DNA from: Planococcus halocryophilus
GTDB taxonomy: Bacteria; Bacillota; Bacilli; Bacillales_A; Planococcaceae
Assembly (NCBI RefSeq): GCF_022489025.1
Contig: NZ_JAKVTG010000013.1
Coordinates: 1 to 64,000 of the forward strand
Reading direction: 5' to 3'
DNA length: 64,000 nt
The position numbers and the translations under genes were made by a program. The notes below the pieces were generated by a model. The model made no database searches and was not told the DNA's origin. It worked only from the letters and a program-made list of their open reading frames with translations. This document shows, piece after piece, positions 28,259-38,097 of this stretch (positions are counted from its first letter, which is position 1; each line of letters begins with the position of its first letter).

Positions 28259-30373
28259 TTAATATAGAATTTTTCTCCACATATTCCGCCGTTGCTTCGG
28301 GAAAATCCCATAAGGACGGTCTTCTGCAAAATCTTCTGGGAATCCATTAAGGTCAAACGAATCATTAACACTGGGTGGTAGTTGCTCGTATTGATACAAA
28401 AACTCAAAGTCGATCAATCTTAATCCTTCAGATGTTAGCAAGATATTTCCGGGATGGAAATCAATTAGCGCATAGCCTTTGTTGTAGAAAAACTCGTTAA
28501 TCCTAAAAATTTCTTGTTTATGTTTTCGTTTTAATATTTGTTTTTTGATATGCCAGCTTTCCGATAATGGGTTTGTTTTTAAATAAGGAACAATAATATA
28601 ATTTTTTCCGCTGCTAATTAGCTTCGGAATAAATTCACATTCTTTGCTCAATTCACCGTAAACAAATTTTTCGCGTTCCAAAAATCGCTCTTTGCCCGCT
28701 TTATATGTCTTTTTCACAGCTTTACGCCCCTGATATTCAATAACTTCCACTTTGGCACGACGTTTTTTCTCTGAAACATCAGCAATTACCTTTTCTTTTG
28801 TCCGGTAAGCTTTGTCCCAAGCTATAACGATGTCTTTAACTTCTAGTAAAAGATCCGGAGCGACTGCTGCAATATAATCCAATGCTTCAATTTCATCGTC
28901 TGCACTATGAAGCGGATTGGCGCGCTGTTCGTTAACTAGAGCAAAGTTAATCTCCGAACGCAGCTGTTCTTTTAACAAATAATGTTGGTTCGACACATGT
29001 GGATACTTTTTCTTCATTTTTGCAGGTAGTGGTTTGGGGTGATAATCATACATGACCAGTAAGGTGGACGGCTTTCCGCCACTCACTGGCCATGGTCCTT
29101 GCCCCCAATTTCCGCCTCTTAAATTTTGGGCTGCGTTTCTTTTTTGTTCGTCATCGAGTGTAATTGCTCGAATAAGACATAACCCATTACGTTCAAACCA
29201 ATCAATAATTTTGTCAGTTAGTTGCCGTTCTTCTGCCCATTCTCTTACGACAAATACCATCAATTCGCCGTCTTTTTCGAAATTGTGCTCACTCGACTTA
29301 ATAATCGACTCGAGCCAATTGCCACTTACCCCAATCAATTTACGAATGGTATCTGTTGAAGGAGCCCAGCCTTTTTCCTCAAGAAAATGATGAAAATATT
29401 CCAAGCTGACTTCGTCAAGCTTATGTCCAGTTTCATTTGCTAAACGCTTTAAAATCCCTGGATAATCATGATCTTGCGGAATTTGTTTGACTACGCCGTC
29501 CGATTTTGCCGGAATCCCCGACTTTTCACCTTTATGATAAACTGCGTGATACATCAAGCTAAGCAAATGATGATCATCTGACGGTACGTAATACTTGTTG
29601 TTCCACAGCTGACGTTGATCCAATATGATTTCTCCAATGTACGGAGGATAATAAGCAATGTTCTTGAAATTACTTCCCATCAGCCCGCCCACGCTGTATA
29701 TATCAAAAGGTAAAATCCCTACTTTTTCGTTTAATAAATCTCTAACCTTTTCAATATGTTCGTCGGCAATTAATAAATCTACATCCTCGTCCAACTCTAA
29801 AAATGACAATTCGTCAAACCAACGCAAAATAACGTATTCCAGCTGGCGTTTGTTAAGAATGCCAAAGAAATTCTCCAGTCCAAGTTCAGGTGACAAATAT
29901 TGTCGCGCTTGCTTTTCTTTTTGATGATTTCGCTTAAAGACGATGCTAGTTCGCGTACCTCCTAAACGATCCGTAAAATTTTCAAAGCGGAAACTCCATT
30001 TTTTCTTCCTGGCTAATTTATACGCCCAAAGAGGTAAAAAGCTTGCGCGATCAATAATTTTCGCCGGGATAAAAAGAATGATATTTGCAGAAGAATGGAA
30101 AGCATTTTTTAAATCCAGAAAATCAGCTTTGTTAATCACCAGTACTTCTGCATTATTTTTATAGGTAAGTGTTTTTTCATCAGCATAATAAAGATCTGGA
30201 TTTTGCTTCTCTCCTGGCTTTTGTGTGCAGATTCCTAAATAATTTTCATACCCTTCATCGGCAAGCTGTCTTTTCAAACTACTCGTTTCAGCATTATATT
30301 CCAGTATTTTTACTGATTGTTTTGTTGGATACGCAGTTTTTATAAATTCACTAATTGTCGGCTGAATTGCCAT
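28259..30373 (-). CDS. Four-domain protein: MTase-like, nucleotidyltransferase-like, NDK-like, kinase-like
   Basis: A 704-residue protein from the ATG at 30373 (AAGGGGG site 9 bases upstream). Residues about 20-150 look like a class I methyltransferase without a clear SAM loop. Residues about 165-280 resemble a minimal nucleotidyltransferase, with DVDLL at 197-201. Residues about 365-510 resemble nucleoside-diphosphate kinase, with NPLHSADDE placing His489 at the usual catalytic histidine. Residues about 535-670 are protein-kinase-like: catalytic Asp638 and Asn643 in IDFHPGNILL, metal Asp655 in LIDFEF. It sits between rfbB and a flippase, so a role in modifying or regulating EPS assembly is likely. 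The assignment of the first three domains is by eye and tentative. Confidence 0.7.
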   Translation of the reverse strand: MAIQPTISEFIKTAYPTKQSVKILEYNAETSSLKRQLADEGYENYLGICTQKPGEKQNPDLYYADEKTLTYKNNAEVLVINKADFLDLKNAFHSSANIILFIPAKIIDRASFLPLWAYKLARKKKWSFRFENFTDRLGGTRTSIVFKRNHQKEKQARQYLSPELGLENFFGILNKRQLEYVILRWFDELSFLELDEDVDLLIADEHIEKVRDLLNEKVGILPFDIYSVGGLMGSNFKNIAYYPPYIGEIILDQRQLWNNKYYVPSDDHHLLSLMYHAVYHKGEKSGIPAKSDGVVKQIPQDHDYPGILKRLANETGHKLDEVSLEYFHHFLEEKGWAPSTDTIRKLIGVSGNWLESIIKSSEHNFEKDGELMVFVVREWAEERQLTDKIIDWFERNGLCLIRAITLDDEQKRNAAQNLRGGNWGQGPWPVSGGKPSTLLVMYDYHPKPLPAKMKKKYPHVSNQHYLLKEQLRSEINFALVNEQRANPLHSADDEIEALDYIAAVAPDLLLEVKDIVIAWDKAYRTKEKVIADVSEKKRRAKVEVIEYQGRKAVKKTYKAGKERFLEREKFVYGELSKECEFIPKLISSGKNYIIVPYLKTNPLSESWHIKKQILKRKHKQEIFRINEFFYNKGYALIDFHPGNILLTSEGLRLIDFEFLYQYEQLPPSVNDSFDLNGFPEDFAEDRPYGIFPKQRRNMWRKILY

Positions 30374-30421
30374 TACCCCATTCCCCCTTGTCCACCGGCA
30401 GATCTGGTTAGACACAGATTG

Positions 30422-31438
30422 TTATTTGCGCGCATATTGCCTGTCAAAATATTGTTGGTATTCGCCACTGATAATTTGTTCCCACCATTCATTGTTCTCT
30501 AAAAACCATTCGACCGTTTGTGCAATTCCTGTTTCAAAATCGTAAACGGGCCGCCAACCTAATCGTTCGATTTTTGTCGGATCAATCGCATACCGTTTGT
30601 CGTGACCAAGACGATCTTCGACAAATTCGATTAAGTCTTCTGATTTTCCCAAAGCGCGGATAATCGTTTTTACAACATTAAGATTTTTTTGTTCATTATG
30701 TCCGCCAATATTATAAACTTCTCCAATTTCTCCGCTATGCATGACCAAATCGATTGCCGAACAATGATCTTGCACATGCAACCAATCTCGCACATTTTTG
30801 CCGTCGCCATAAACCGGTACTTTTTGATCATTCAACACACGCGAAATTGTTAATGGAATTAGCTTTTCTGGAAAATGGTAAGGACCATAATTATTGGAGC
30901 AACGTGTAATATTGACCGGTAAGCCGTAAGTTTCGTAATACGCTCTTACCAATAAATCCGATGATGCTTTACTAGCACTGTAAGGACTACTAGGTTGAAG
31001 CGGTGTTTCTTCAGTAAAAAAAGTAGTAGGATCAAAATCCAGCTCTCCGTATACTTCATCTGTAGAAACGTGGACAAATTTTTTAATGTTTGCTCGTTTT
31101 GCAGCTTCAAGTAATACTTGCGTTCCAAGCACATTGGTCCGGATAAAAATTTCCGGCTCTGTTATAGAACGGTCAACATGACTTTCAGCCGCAAAATGAA
31201 CGATATACGTAAAGTCAACTTTTTCAAATAAGGCTTCAACAGCTTGACGATCCGCGATATCGATATGAACAAAACTATAATTTTCATCTTTTTCGATCGC
31301 TTGATGTTTCGTTAGATCTCCTGCATATGTCAGTAAATCTAAGTTGTAAATATGGTAATCAGGATAATTAGCGGTCATGTATTGGACAAAGTTCCCTCCG
31401 ATAAATCCCGCTCCGCCGGTGACGAGTATATTTTCCAT
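30422..31438 (-). CDS. rfbB: dTDP-glucose 4,6-dehydratase
   Basis: NAD-dependent conversion of dTDP-glucose to dTDP-4-keto-6-deoxyglucose. Extended SDR of 338 residues. It has VTGGAGFIGGNFVQYM, FAAESHVDRSI, HVSTDEVYGEL (active-site Asp-Glu), the SPYSASKASSDLLVRAY Tyr-Lys pair, ITRCSNNYGPYHFPEKLIP and YNIGGHNEQKNLNVV. It follows rfbA by about 12 bases. RfbC and RfbD, needed for rhamnose, are absent from the window; instead a sugar aminotransferase lies two genes upstream. The product is probably an amino-dideoxyhexose precursor. Confidence 0.96.
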   Translation of the reverse strand: MENILVTGGAGFIGGNFVQYMTANYPDYHIYNLDLLTYAGDLTKHQAIEKDENYSFVHIDIADRQAVEALFEKVDFTYIVHFAAESHVDRSITEPEIFIRTNVLGTQVLLEAAKRANIKKFVHVSTDEVYGELDFDPTTFFTEETPLQPSSPYSASKASSDLLVRAYYETYGLPVNITRCSNNYGPYHFPEKLIPLTISRVLNDQKVPVYGDGKNVRDWLHVQDHCSAIDLVMHSGEIGEVYNIGGHNEQKNLNVVKTIIRALGKSEDLIEFVEDRLGHDKRYAIDPTKIERLGWRPVYDFETGIAQTVEWFLENNEWWEQIISGEYQQYFDRQYARK

Positions 31439-31450
31439 AGGTGCGCTCCT

Positions 31451-32341
31451 CTACGATTTATTCGGTGAAAGTGATTTCTCACAAGCAATATCCAATAAGT
31501 ACTTGCCGTATTCCGTTTTCTTTAAAGACTGCGCCAAGTCGATCAAATCTGACTGACTAATATAGCCTTTCCGGAAAGCTATTTCTTCAAGACATGCAAC
31601 ATACAAACCTTGCCTTTTTTGAATCGCTTCTACAAAATTTGAAGCTTCTAACAATGCTTCGTGTGTACCTGTATCAAGCCACGCAAGTCCGCGCCCCATA
31701 ATATTGACGTGCAATTCTCCCCGTTTTAAATATTCATTGATAATAGAAGTAATTTCTTTTTCACCACGTTCTGAAGGCGTTACTTGTTTGGCGATTTCAA
31801 CAACTTGATTGTCAAAGAAATAAAGCCCTGGAATCGCATAGGAGGATTTCGGTTTTTCTGGTTTTTCTTCTATAGATACAATATTTAACTCATCATCGAC
31901 TTCAACCACTCCATAAGCTCTCGGATCTGCGACGTGACATCCGAAAATAATGCTACCATTTGTTAGTTCAGCTGACTCCGTAAGTCTGCTACCAAAATCC
32001 GAGCCGTAAAAAACATTGTCTCCTAATATAAGGGCAACAGGAGATTCTCCGATAAAACTCTCACCAATCGTAAAGGCTTCAGCCAATCCATTTGGTTCTT
32101 CTTGAATCGCATATTCCAGCTTGATACCGAGTTTTTGACCGTTTCCTAGCAAGCTTAAAAATCCAGAAATGTCTCGTGGTGTTGAAATGATTAGAATTTC
32201 TTTAACACCGGCAAGCATTAAAACAGATAGCGGATAGTAAATCATTGGCTTATCATATACAGGCAGCATTTGCTTTGAAATTGACTTCGTTAACGGATAC
32301 AATCGTGTCCCCGTTCCTCCAGCTAATATAATCCCTTTCAT
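31451..32341 (-). CDS. rfbA: Glucose-1-phosphate thymidylyltransferase
   Basis: Forms dTDP-glucose from dTTP and glucose-1-phosphate. It has the signature [43 protein letters not shown] and [17 protein letters not shown]. The ATG at 32341 gives 296 residues and overlaps the stop of the aminotransferase gene by 4 bases (ATGA), with GGGAG 5 bases upstream. The longer reading frame runs back into the upstream gene and is not credible. Length and motifs are normal for RfbA/RmlA. Confidence 0.96.
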   Translation of the reverse strand: MKGIILAGGTGTRLYPLTKSISKQMLPVYDKPMIYYPLSVLMLAGVKEILIISTPRDISGFLSLLGNGQKLGIKLEYAIQEEPNGLAEAFTIGESFIGESPVALILGDNVFYGSDFGSRLTESAELTNGSIIFGCHVADPRAYGVVEVDDELNIVSIEEKPEKPKSSYAIPGLYFFDNQVVEIAKQVTPSERGEKEITSIINEYLKRGELHVNIMGRGLAWLDTGTHEALLEASNFVEAIQKRQGLYVACLEEIAFRKGYISQSDLIDLAQSLKKTEYGKYLLDIACEKSLSPNKS

Positions 32342-33510
32342 CCTAACTCCCTCATTTCTATTAAATGAAATAAATTCTTTTCTTTGCTGTGAATGTCTTC
32401 GATTATGGTGCATATTTCAGCGACTGATTCGATTGTTAACGCCCCGTAATACGGCATCGCTAATACTTGTCTAACAGCCTTTTGAGCTTGTGGAAGGTTT
32501 TCCGGCTGCGCAGATTCGAGTCCGCTATACCATGTGAAATCACTACATAGTGGAGAAAAATATTTTCTTGCGAACACATTGGATTTTTGAAGTTCTTCAT
32601 AGACAAAATCTCTCGATTGACCAAATTTCTCTTGATCGATTTCAATAACGAAATACTGATAGCTGCTAGACTCGTTTTCAAGTGTAGTTAACACCCGAAT
32701 TCCTTTAACAGATGCTAAGTTTTCTTCATAAGTAAGTTTTATCTTGTGGCGCTTGTTACGTTCTTCTTCTACTACTTTTAAAACTTCCAGGCCAACACTT
32801 GCTTGAACTTCATTCATTTTGGCGTTCAACCCAGACAATGCCACTTCTTCAGCGTTAACGATGCCGAAATTTCGCAACAAGTCTAAACGTTTGTCGAGCG
32901 CCGCGTCATGATAAGTTAGCGCGCCACCTTCAACCGTATTAAACAATTTCGTCGCATGAAAACTAAACATTGTCATATCTCCAAAGCTACTAATAGGAAC
33001 ACCCTTCACTTTTGCACCAAAAGCATGAGCGCCATCATAAATGACTTTGAGATGATATTTGTCTGCAATTGCCTGTATTTTTTCAACATCACACGGATTG
33101 CCAAACACATGAACACCTAAAATAGCAGTCGTTTTTTCAGTGATTAATGCCTCAATTTTATCGGCATCAATATTGAAAGTAACTGGATCTATATCGCAAA
33201 ACACAGGCGTCAGATTGTTCCAATCTAGCGCTTGAACAGTTGCCGGAAATGTAAATGGCGTAGTAATCACTTCACCTGTCAGTTCTAAAGCCTTTATCCC
33301 CAACAATAATGCGAGTGTGCCATTTGAAAACATCGAAATATGATCTACTTCCAGGTAAGCTTTGAGTTTTTCACTCAATTCGTCATGTTGTGCACCAAAG
33401 TTTGTTAATTGTTGACTGTCCCATACCGTTTTCATTCTTTCCGTAACTGCATCAATATTCGGTAATAACGGTCTAGTTACATAAATTGGATGTTCAAAAG
33501 CATTCGCCAT
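32338..33510 (-). CDS. DegT/DnrJ/EryC1-family sugar aminotransferase
   Basis: PLP enzyme of 390 residues that aminates nucleotide keto-sugars. Schiff-base Lys188 is in [15 protein letters not shown]. Asp159 in YDGAHAFG contacts the pyridine nitrogen. [15 protein letters not shown] and [13 protein letters not shown] are further family blocks. The ATG at 33510 has GGGAGGG 6 bases upstream. Coupled to rfbA and rfbB and without an isomerase gene nearby, it most simply acts on dTDP-4-keto-6-deoxyglucose, giving a 4-amino sugar such as dTDP-Qui4N (VioA-like). A 3-amino product cannot be excluded. Confidence 0.88.
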   Translation of the reverse strand: MANAFEHPIYVTRPLLPNIDAVTERMKTVWDSQQLTNFGAQHDELSEKLKAYLEVDHISMFSNGTLALLLGIKALELTGEVITTPFTFPATVQALDWNNLTPVFCDIDPVTFNIDADKIEALITEKTTAILGVHVFGNPCDVEKIQAIADKYHLKVIYDGAHAFGAKVKGVPISSFGDMTMFSFHATKLFNTVEGGALTYHDAALDKRLDLLRNFGIVNAEEVALSGLNAKMNEVQASVGLEVLKVVEEERNKRHKIKLTYEENLASVKGIRVLTTLENESSSYQYFVIEIDQEKFGQSRDFVYEELQKSNVFARKYFSPLCSDFTWYSGLESAQPENLPQAQKAVRQVLAMPYYGALTIESVAEICTIIEDIHSKEKNLFHLIEMRELG

Positions 33511-33547
33511 TCTATTCCCTCCCATAATAAGCATCTTTTTAAGTGAT

Positions 33548-35026
33548 TCAGCTCACCTTAACGGATTTTATCTTTTTTATTACAGGCACCAATAAATCGT
33601 AGACGGTATCAAACTCCTGAATTTTTAAAAGTTTTGAAATTGCGATATAAAGAATTGCGCCAATTCCAATCTGCAAAACTAGCATCAGAAGTTCCGGTAG
33701 TGGTAGGAGTTTGCCGATACCATAAACAACTGCTCCCATTCCTAATGAAATTGTATAAATCGGTAAGAGATCTCGAACCTGTTCTTTGACACCATAAGAT
33801 ATTTCGCGACCTGAAAAATAGATGTTGATAAACAATGATAAATGCGAATCTAAAACCATGGTTGCTACTAATATGGTAATGCTCCAATCCATCCAGATAA
33901 CAAGAACAATAAGTATCGTAGGAATGATTGTTTTGATGATTTCTAAGTAAAGAAACAAATCCGATCGCCCTTTGACTTGTAAAATGTTTAAATTTAAAGC
34001 ATGAATTGGATACAACATGCTAGCGAGGCATAAAAGTTGAAAATATGGCACCATTCGCATCCACTTTTCACCGAAAATTAAGTAAATCAACGGATCTGCC
34101 ACTGCCGCTAATCCAACCATGAGTGGGAAAATTAAAAAACCCGAAAGTTTAATAACCTTTTTGAAACTTTGTTTTAAGCGCTCTTCTTGATCTTGAATTC
34201 CGCTTAACACTGGATAAGTCACCCTCTGAATTGTCGCTGTCAATGATTGCGTCGCTACATCACTGAATTTAGATGCATTTGTAAAATATCCAAGAGTTCC
34301 AGCCGAATATTGCTTCCCAATAATTAAGAAGTAAACATTGTTATAAGCTGTATCAATCAACCCCGACACAAGTAGCTTCCAGCCAAATCCAAATAAGCGC
34401 TTGAACGAGATAACACTAAAAGTAAGTGAAGGTAGCCATCTTCTATAAAAAACGAGTAATAATGCCTGGATTAGATTCATACCTAACATGCGAATCACAA
34501 GGCTCCATACACCAAACCCTGAGATGGCCATTGCAACTGCAACAACTCCAGACAAAATACTCGCTGCCATGTTGACTTTTGCTTGCACTTTAAAATTCAC
34601 TTCTTTAGTAAACATCGCTCTAGGTATAATGGAAAATGCGTTAATAATAACTCCCAGTGTTAGCACTCGGATTATAGACATCAACTTTACTTGATCAAAG
34701 AAATTACTGATTAGCGGTGCTGATAAAAATAGCACACCATAAATAAAAATCGAAACCGCCAAGTTAAAATAGAAAACCGTCGAATAATCGGTTTGATCAG
34801 CTTTTTGATCTCGGATTAATGCTTGTGTAAATCCACTGTCGACGAGAGAGTTTGAAAGTGCAACAAACACTAAAATCATTCCAATTAACCCAAAATCCTC
34901 AGGTGCCAATAATCGCGCAAGAATAATCTGGATAATAAACTGAATGCCTTGATTGCCCAACATGTCTCCGAAGCTCCACAGCAGTCCACTGATTGTTTTT
35001 TTCTTCAATGATTTTTCCTGTTTCAT
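33548..35026 (-). CDS. Wzx/TuaB-type flippase (MOP superfamily), copy 2
   Basis: A 492-residue polysaccharide exporter with about fourteen hydrophobic helices. Motifs are SGLLWSFGDMLGNQGIQF, ILARLLAPEDFGLIGMILVF and VDSGFTQALIRDQ, typical of TuaB/WzxC-like proteins. The ATG at 35026 has AGGAGCAGG upstream; the longer frame begins inside the leader. It is the first gene of a six-gene unit. Compared with the flippase at 26.8 kb it is only distantly similar by eye, so this is not a recent duplication. Confidence 0.9.
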   Translation of the reverse strand: MKQEKSLKKKTISGLLWSFGDMLGNQGIQFIIQIILARLLAPEDFGLIGMILVFVALSNSLVDSGFTQALIRDQKADQTDYSTVFYFNLAVSIFIYGVLFLSAPLISNFFDQVKLMSIIRVLTLGVIINAFSIIPRAMFTKEVNFKVQAKVNMAASILSGVVAVAMAISGFGVWSLVIRMLGMNLIQALLLVFYRRWLPSLTFSVISFKRLFGFGWKLLVSGLIDTAYNNVYFLIIGKQYSAGTLGYFTNASKFSDVATQSLTATIQRVTYPVLSGIQDQEERLKQSFKKVIKLSGFLIFPLMVGLAAVADPLIYLIFGEKWMRMVPYFQLLCLASMLYPIHALNLNILQVKGRSDLFLYLEIIKTIIPTILIVLVIWMDWSITILVATMVLDSHLSLFINIYFSGREISYGVKEQVRDLLPIYTISLGMGAVVYGIGKLLPLPELLMLVLQIGIGAILYIAISKLLKIQEFDTVYDLLVPVIKKIKSVKVS

Positions 35027-35046
35027 AGACCTGCTCCTATCTCTAT

Positions 35047-35428
35047 CCATTAAAAACTGATTATTCAGAAGTCTTAAGACACTGAATATATACCTACTAA
35101 AATAGGTATATCAAATCTAATTATTGAATCAATTGAGTTGACTTTACTGAAAAAACACTACTTTATGCTTAATTATCGTACTTTCTTTTTATTCTAACAC
35201 ATTACATGTCTTAAAAAACAGATAATTTAGATTATTTTTATTTTTTATTTTGCAAATTATTCCACTATTTCATATTTTCCGAATAATTTATTGGATATTA
35301 AGAATAGTCTTTAAGCAAGATTCTTCAATTAATTGTTATATACTTACTGTTTTCTGAAAATATCTTCTAATAGATTTTTCTTTAATACTTGCAGACCAAT
35401 TTAACTACTTCACACTTTTAGGAAAAAC
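35047..35428. other. Intergenic region carrying the upstream EPS promoter
   Basis: No gene is seen. It contains the promoter box at 35191-35235 and otherwise AT-rich sequence up to the terminator at 35429. Confidence 0.6.
35191..35235 (-). promoter_or_regulatory. Promoter and ATCTG box upstream of the Wzx/rfb unit
   Basis: Minus strand: TAATCTAAATTATCTG, 22 bases, then an extended -10 TGTTAGAAT (-10 at 35191-35196). Both the box and its distance to the -10 match the fcl promoter at 26.65 kb. The -35 region lacks a consensus hexamer. Confidence 0.6.
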
Positions 35429-35480
35429 AAAAAAGCAGTTTCCAGTAGCAGGCGTTGCCTGTTACAAAAACTACTTTTTC
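35429..35480 (-). terminator. Rho-independent terminator after GT2 gene
   Basis: A stem-loop with outer arms AGTAGTTT and AAACTGCTT, followed on the minus strand by TTTTTTGTTTTT. It lies downstream of the glycosyltransferase at 35.5 kb. Confidence 0.7.
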
Positions 35481-35507
35481 TTAATTAATGGGGTAATAAG
35501 GGTGGTT

Positions 35508-36419
35508 TTAAATAGTAATTCGTTTAAAGATTCGTTTATAAAATTCAGGTTTCACATAGAACTCTCGGTAACCCTTTTTCAACGTTTCTCTAATTTTCAA
35601 TTGCTTAAGCAAAAGATAGAAGCGGTTCCGTTTTTTTGTGCGGCTAATGACGTAATCATACTTAAAATTAGTATAGACGTTTACTTCATCGAGCAAATCC
35701 GCGACATCTTGAAGGTGCTTTTGCTTTGCAGAAATATCATTGAGGTGCATGTCTGTCCAGGACCCTTTCACTTCCACTCGATACGCAGCCATATCCCTGT
35801 CCATGTAATAAACCGTTCCTCTTAATGCCCCTAATATGACCAGAGGATAGTCTCCAATTGTCGCATTCAAGTAAAAATCGGACATCTCAGGAATTTTTTC
35901 ACGGGAATACATAATCGAGTTAGTAGCGAATAGTTCCCCTCCCCCTTCTATTACTTCTTCTACAGAAAAGACTTTGTTCCTATTGCTAGGTCGGACAGTA
36001 GCAACTCTTTTTTTAGTGACTGCAGATACCTTTTCTGCAGCATGCACACACATGCTGCATTCAGGATGCGCTTCCATATAATCCACTTGCTTCTGCAACT
36101 TCTCCGGATCCGTCCAATAATCATCGCCTTCACAAACCGCCGTGTACTTTCCTAATGAACGATCACTATTATACACTTCAAAAGGGATATCTTGTGAATA
36201 CTGATTTTCTGTTTGGTAGATGGGTTTAACGATATCCGGATACTTCTGTTCATAACTTCTAATGATGTCAGCTGTTCGGTCAGTAGATGCGTCGTCATGA
36301 ATTAAAATTTCATAAGCGAAATCTGTTTTTTGCATTAACATGCTTTCTAATGCCTCCGCTATAAAATCTTCATGGTTATAAGCATTACACTCGATACTCA
36401 CCATTATCCGGTTTCCCAT
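35508..36419 (-). CDS. Glycosyltransferase family 2
   Basis: GT-A fold transferase of 303 residues. It has MVSIECNAYNHEDFIAEALESM, ILIHDDASTDRTADIIRSYE and the metal-binding CEGDDYWTDPEKLQKQ. The C-terminal half ends in a basic region with no membrane helix. This HDDASTD/EGDDYW pattern is typical of EPS and capsule GT2 enzymes. A GAGGAGCC site is 8 bases before the ATG. It has its own terminator and probably its own promoter (TGTGCTAAGATA near 36540), so it is a single-gene unit. Confidence 0.9.
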   Translation of the reverse strand: MGNRIMVSIECNAYNHEDFIAEALESMLMQKTDFAYEILIHDDASTDRTADIIRSYEQKYPDIVKPIYQTENQYSQDIPFEVYNSDRSLGKYTAVCEGDDYWTDPEKLQKQVDYMEAHPECSMCVHAAEKVSAVTKKRVATVRPSNRNKVFSVEEVIEGGGELFATNSIMYSREKIPEMSDFYLNATIGDYPLVILGALRGTVYYMDRDMAAYRVEVKGSWTDMHLNDISAKQKHLQDVADLLDEVNVYTNFKYDYVISRTKKRNRFYLLLKQLKIRETLKKGYREFYVKPEFYKRIFKRITI

Positions 36420-36617
36420 AAATTAAAGGCTCCTCTACAGTTAAATAAGTTTTCTTAAACATTTTAATGAATTAGTCCGCAATTAACCTGTCAGATTCAG
36501 CTAATTCAATGGTTGATGAATTTCTATACATATCGTATCTTAGCACAGAATACTAGTATAAAAAGAGTATTCAGATAAATTAATCGAAAAATTTACATAT
36601 GTTCAAATTTTTCCCTG

Positions 36618-37742
36618 CTATTCATCCGTTACAAAAAAATTTTCCCGCTGATATGTTACTCTCAACTCTTCATCGCGAAGAATGAGATTACCTTTCTCGA
36701 TTGTATTGCCTTGAACTATATGCCCAGTTCCAATATTAATATAAATCCCCCGTTCTGAGTTTTCACGAGGACTAATAGCCAAATTATTAAGTATGCTAAT
36801 ATTGTGGCTCGGCGTCATTAAATTCTTTCCTCCATCACCTGGTCTAATCGCAATATTATATTCATTGTTGTAAACCACATTTCCTTTAATGACATTGGAT
36901 TCCGCTCCATTTTTAACATCAATACCATAATAAAAACCACTGACCATATTTTTTTCAATCTTGCTTTCTTTTTCGCTTTCTATTGTAATGCCTTGTTGAT
37001 CTGTGTAGCCTGGACGATCTTCAGTAACTACGCACCCTTTTACCAGATTATGTTTTCCTTTTCCAAACAAAGAAAGATGGCCATCACCTGAATTTCGAAT
37101 TACACAAGATTCTATTGTATTGTAATCTGATGCAAAATTGATAATACCCGAACCATAATTGGATTCACTTATTACATTTCGAATGACATTGTTATGAGCA
37201 TGATGCAAGTGGATACCTTGTGAATAATTTTTTGTATAAACATTTTCAATCGAACTTTCACGACTGTTTTGTAGTAAAATAGCAATATTTGAAATCAAGG
37301 TGCCTTCTTCAGGCAATTTATCCCCCATCAAAAAACCACCTTTTAGATGGACATCCGCCGTTGCCATTATCCAAAACACTCCATATTCTCCCGCTGATTC
37401 AGTCTGAAAAATTGCTTGTTCCATTATAATGGTAATTGGCTTAGAAATTTTCAAAGCAAAATAACTGTCTCCATATCCAGTACTAGCCTTTAAATCAGGG
37501 TTTTTAGTCAATTTATAAATTCCCGGCGGAATATGCAATTCCCCACCTATTGGAGTTTCATCAATCGCTTGTTGAATTGCTTGAGTATCATCCATCACGC
37601 CATCACCTTCTGCTCCAAATTGTGTAGTTACATCACTTTTCTCTTTTGCTAGAAAATAAGTCGGCGCCATAATTACAGTGGCAATCAAACCACAAATCCC
37701 TATTACACTAAGAAGCAAGCGAGTGATTTTTTTATGGTTCAT
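36618..37742 (-). CDS. Secreted/membrane-anchored right-handed beta-helix protein, copy 1
   Basis: A 374-residue protein with one N-terminal membrane segment (about residues 8-30) and an extracellular parallel beta-helix. The start of the helix domain has FGAEGDGVMDDTQAIQQAID, the pectate-lyase-superfamily type N-cap. It is followed by NosD/CASH-like coils rich in Asn (NNVIRNV, YNTIES, SNVIKGNVVYNN). This suggests a polysaccharide lyase, hydrolase or epimerase acting on the EPS. An AAGGAGAGC site precedes the ATG. A clearly related copy lies at 40.4 kb; both share blocks such as GDSYFALKISKPITI and NSGDGHLSL. Confidence 0.82.
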   Translation of the reverse strand: MNHKKITRLLLSVIGICGLIATVIMAPTYFLAKEKSDVTTQFGAEGDGVMDDTQAIQQAIDETPIGGELHIPPGIYKLTKNPDLKASTGYGDSYFALKISKPITIIMEQAIFQTESAGEYGVFWIMATADVHLKGGFLMGDKLPEEGTLISNIAILLQNSRESSIENVYTKNYSQGIHLHHAHNNVIRNVISESNYGSGIINFASDYNTIESCVIRNSGDGHLSLFGKGKHNLVKGCVVTEDRPGYTDQQGITIESEKESKIEKNMVSGFYYGIDVKNGAESNVIKGNVVYNNEYNIAIRPGDGGKNLMTPSHNISILNNLAISPRENSERGIYINIGTGHIVQGNTIEKGNLILRDEELRVTYQRENFFVTDE

Positions 37743-38097
37743 AAACAGCTCTCCTTCAACTTAACCACTATATCGTAGAATAATAGTATAAAGCATACTT
37801 AATTATAGTATAAGTCAAATTCTCTAACAAAGCACATTTTTCTGAATATTTTTTATATAAATATAGCCATTTACTTCGTTACTCTAACCTATAGCCTATA
37901 TTTTTTTTATAAACAGGACTAAAGAAATATTTTACCCCCTCGCATTCCTTTAAAATGTTCGCTATAATCAATTAACAAGATGTTTTTTGAAAATTTAGTC
38001 ATATTAATGGGATTACGAATTACTTTTAGATGAACTCTTAGAGAAAAGGGAACTTAAAAATTCTCATAAAAATTATAAGGAAATGAGGTTTTACTTT
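37743..38097. other. Divergent promoter region
   Basis: No gene is seen in these 355 bases. The region is AT-rich and separates two divergent genes. A plus-strand TATAAT at 37963-37968 is a plausible -10 for the acyltransferase-like gene. Confidence 0.5.
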
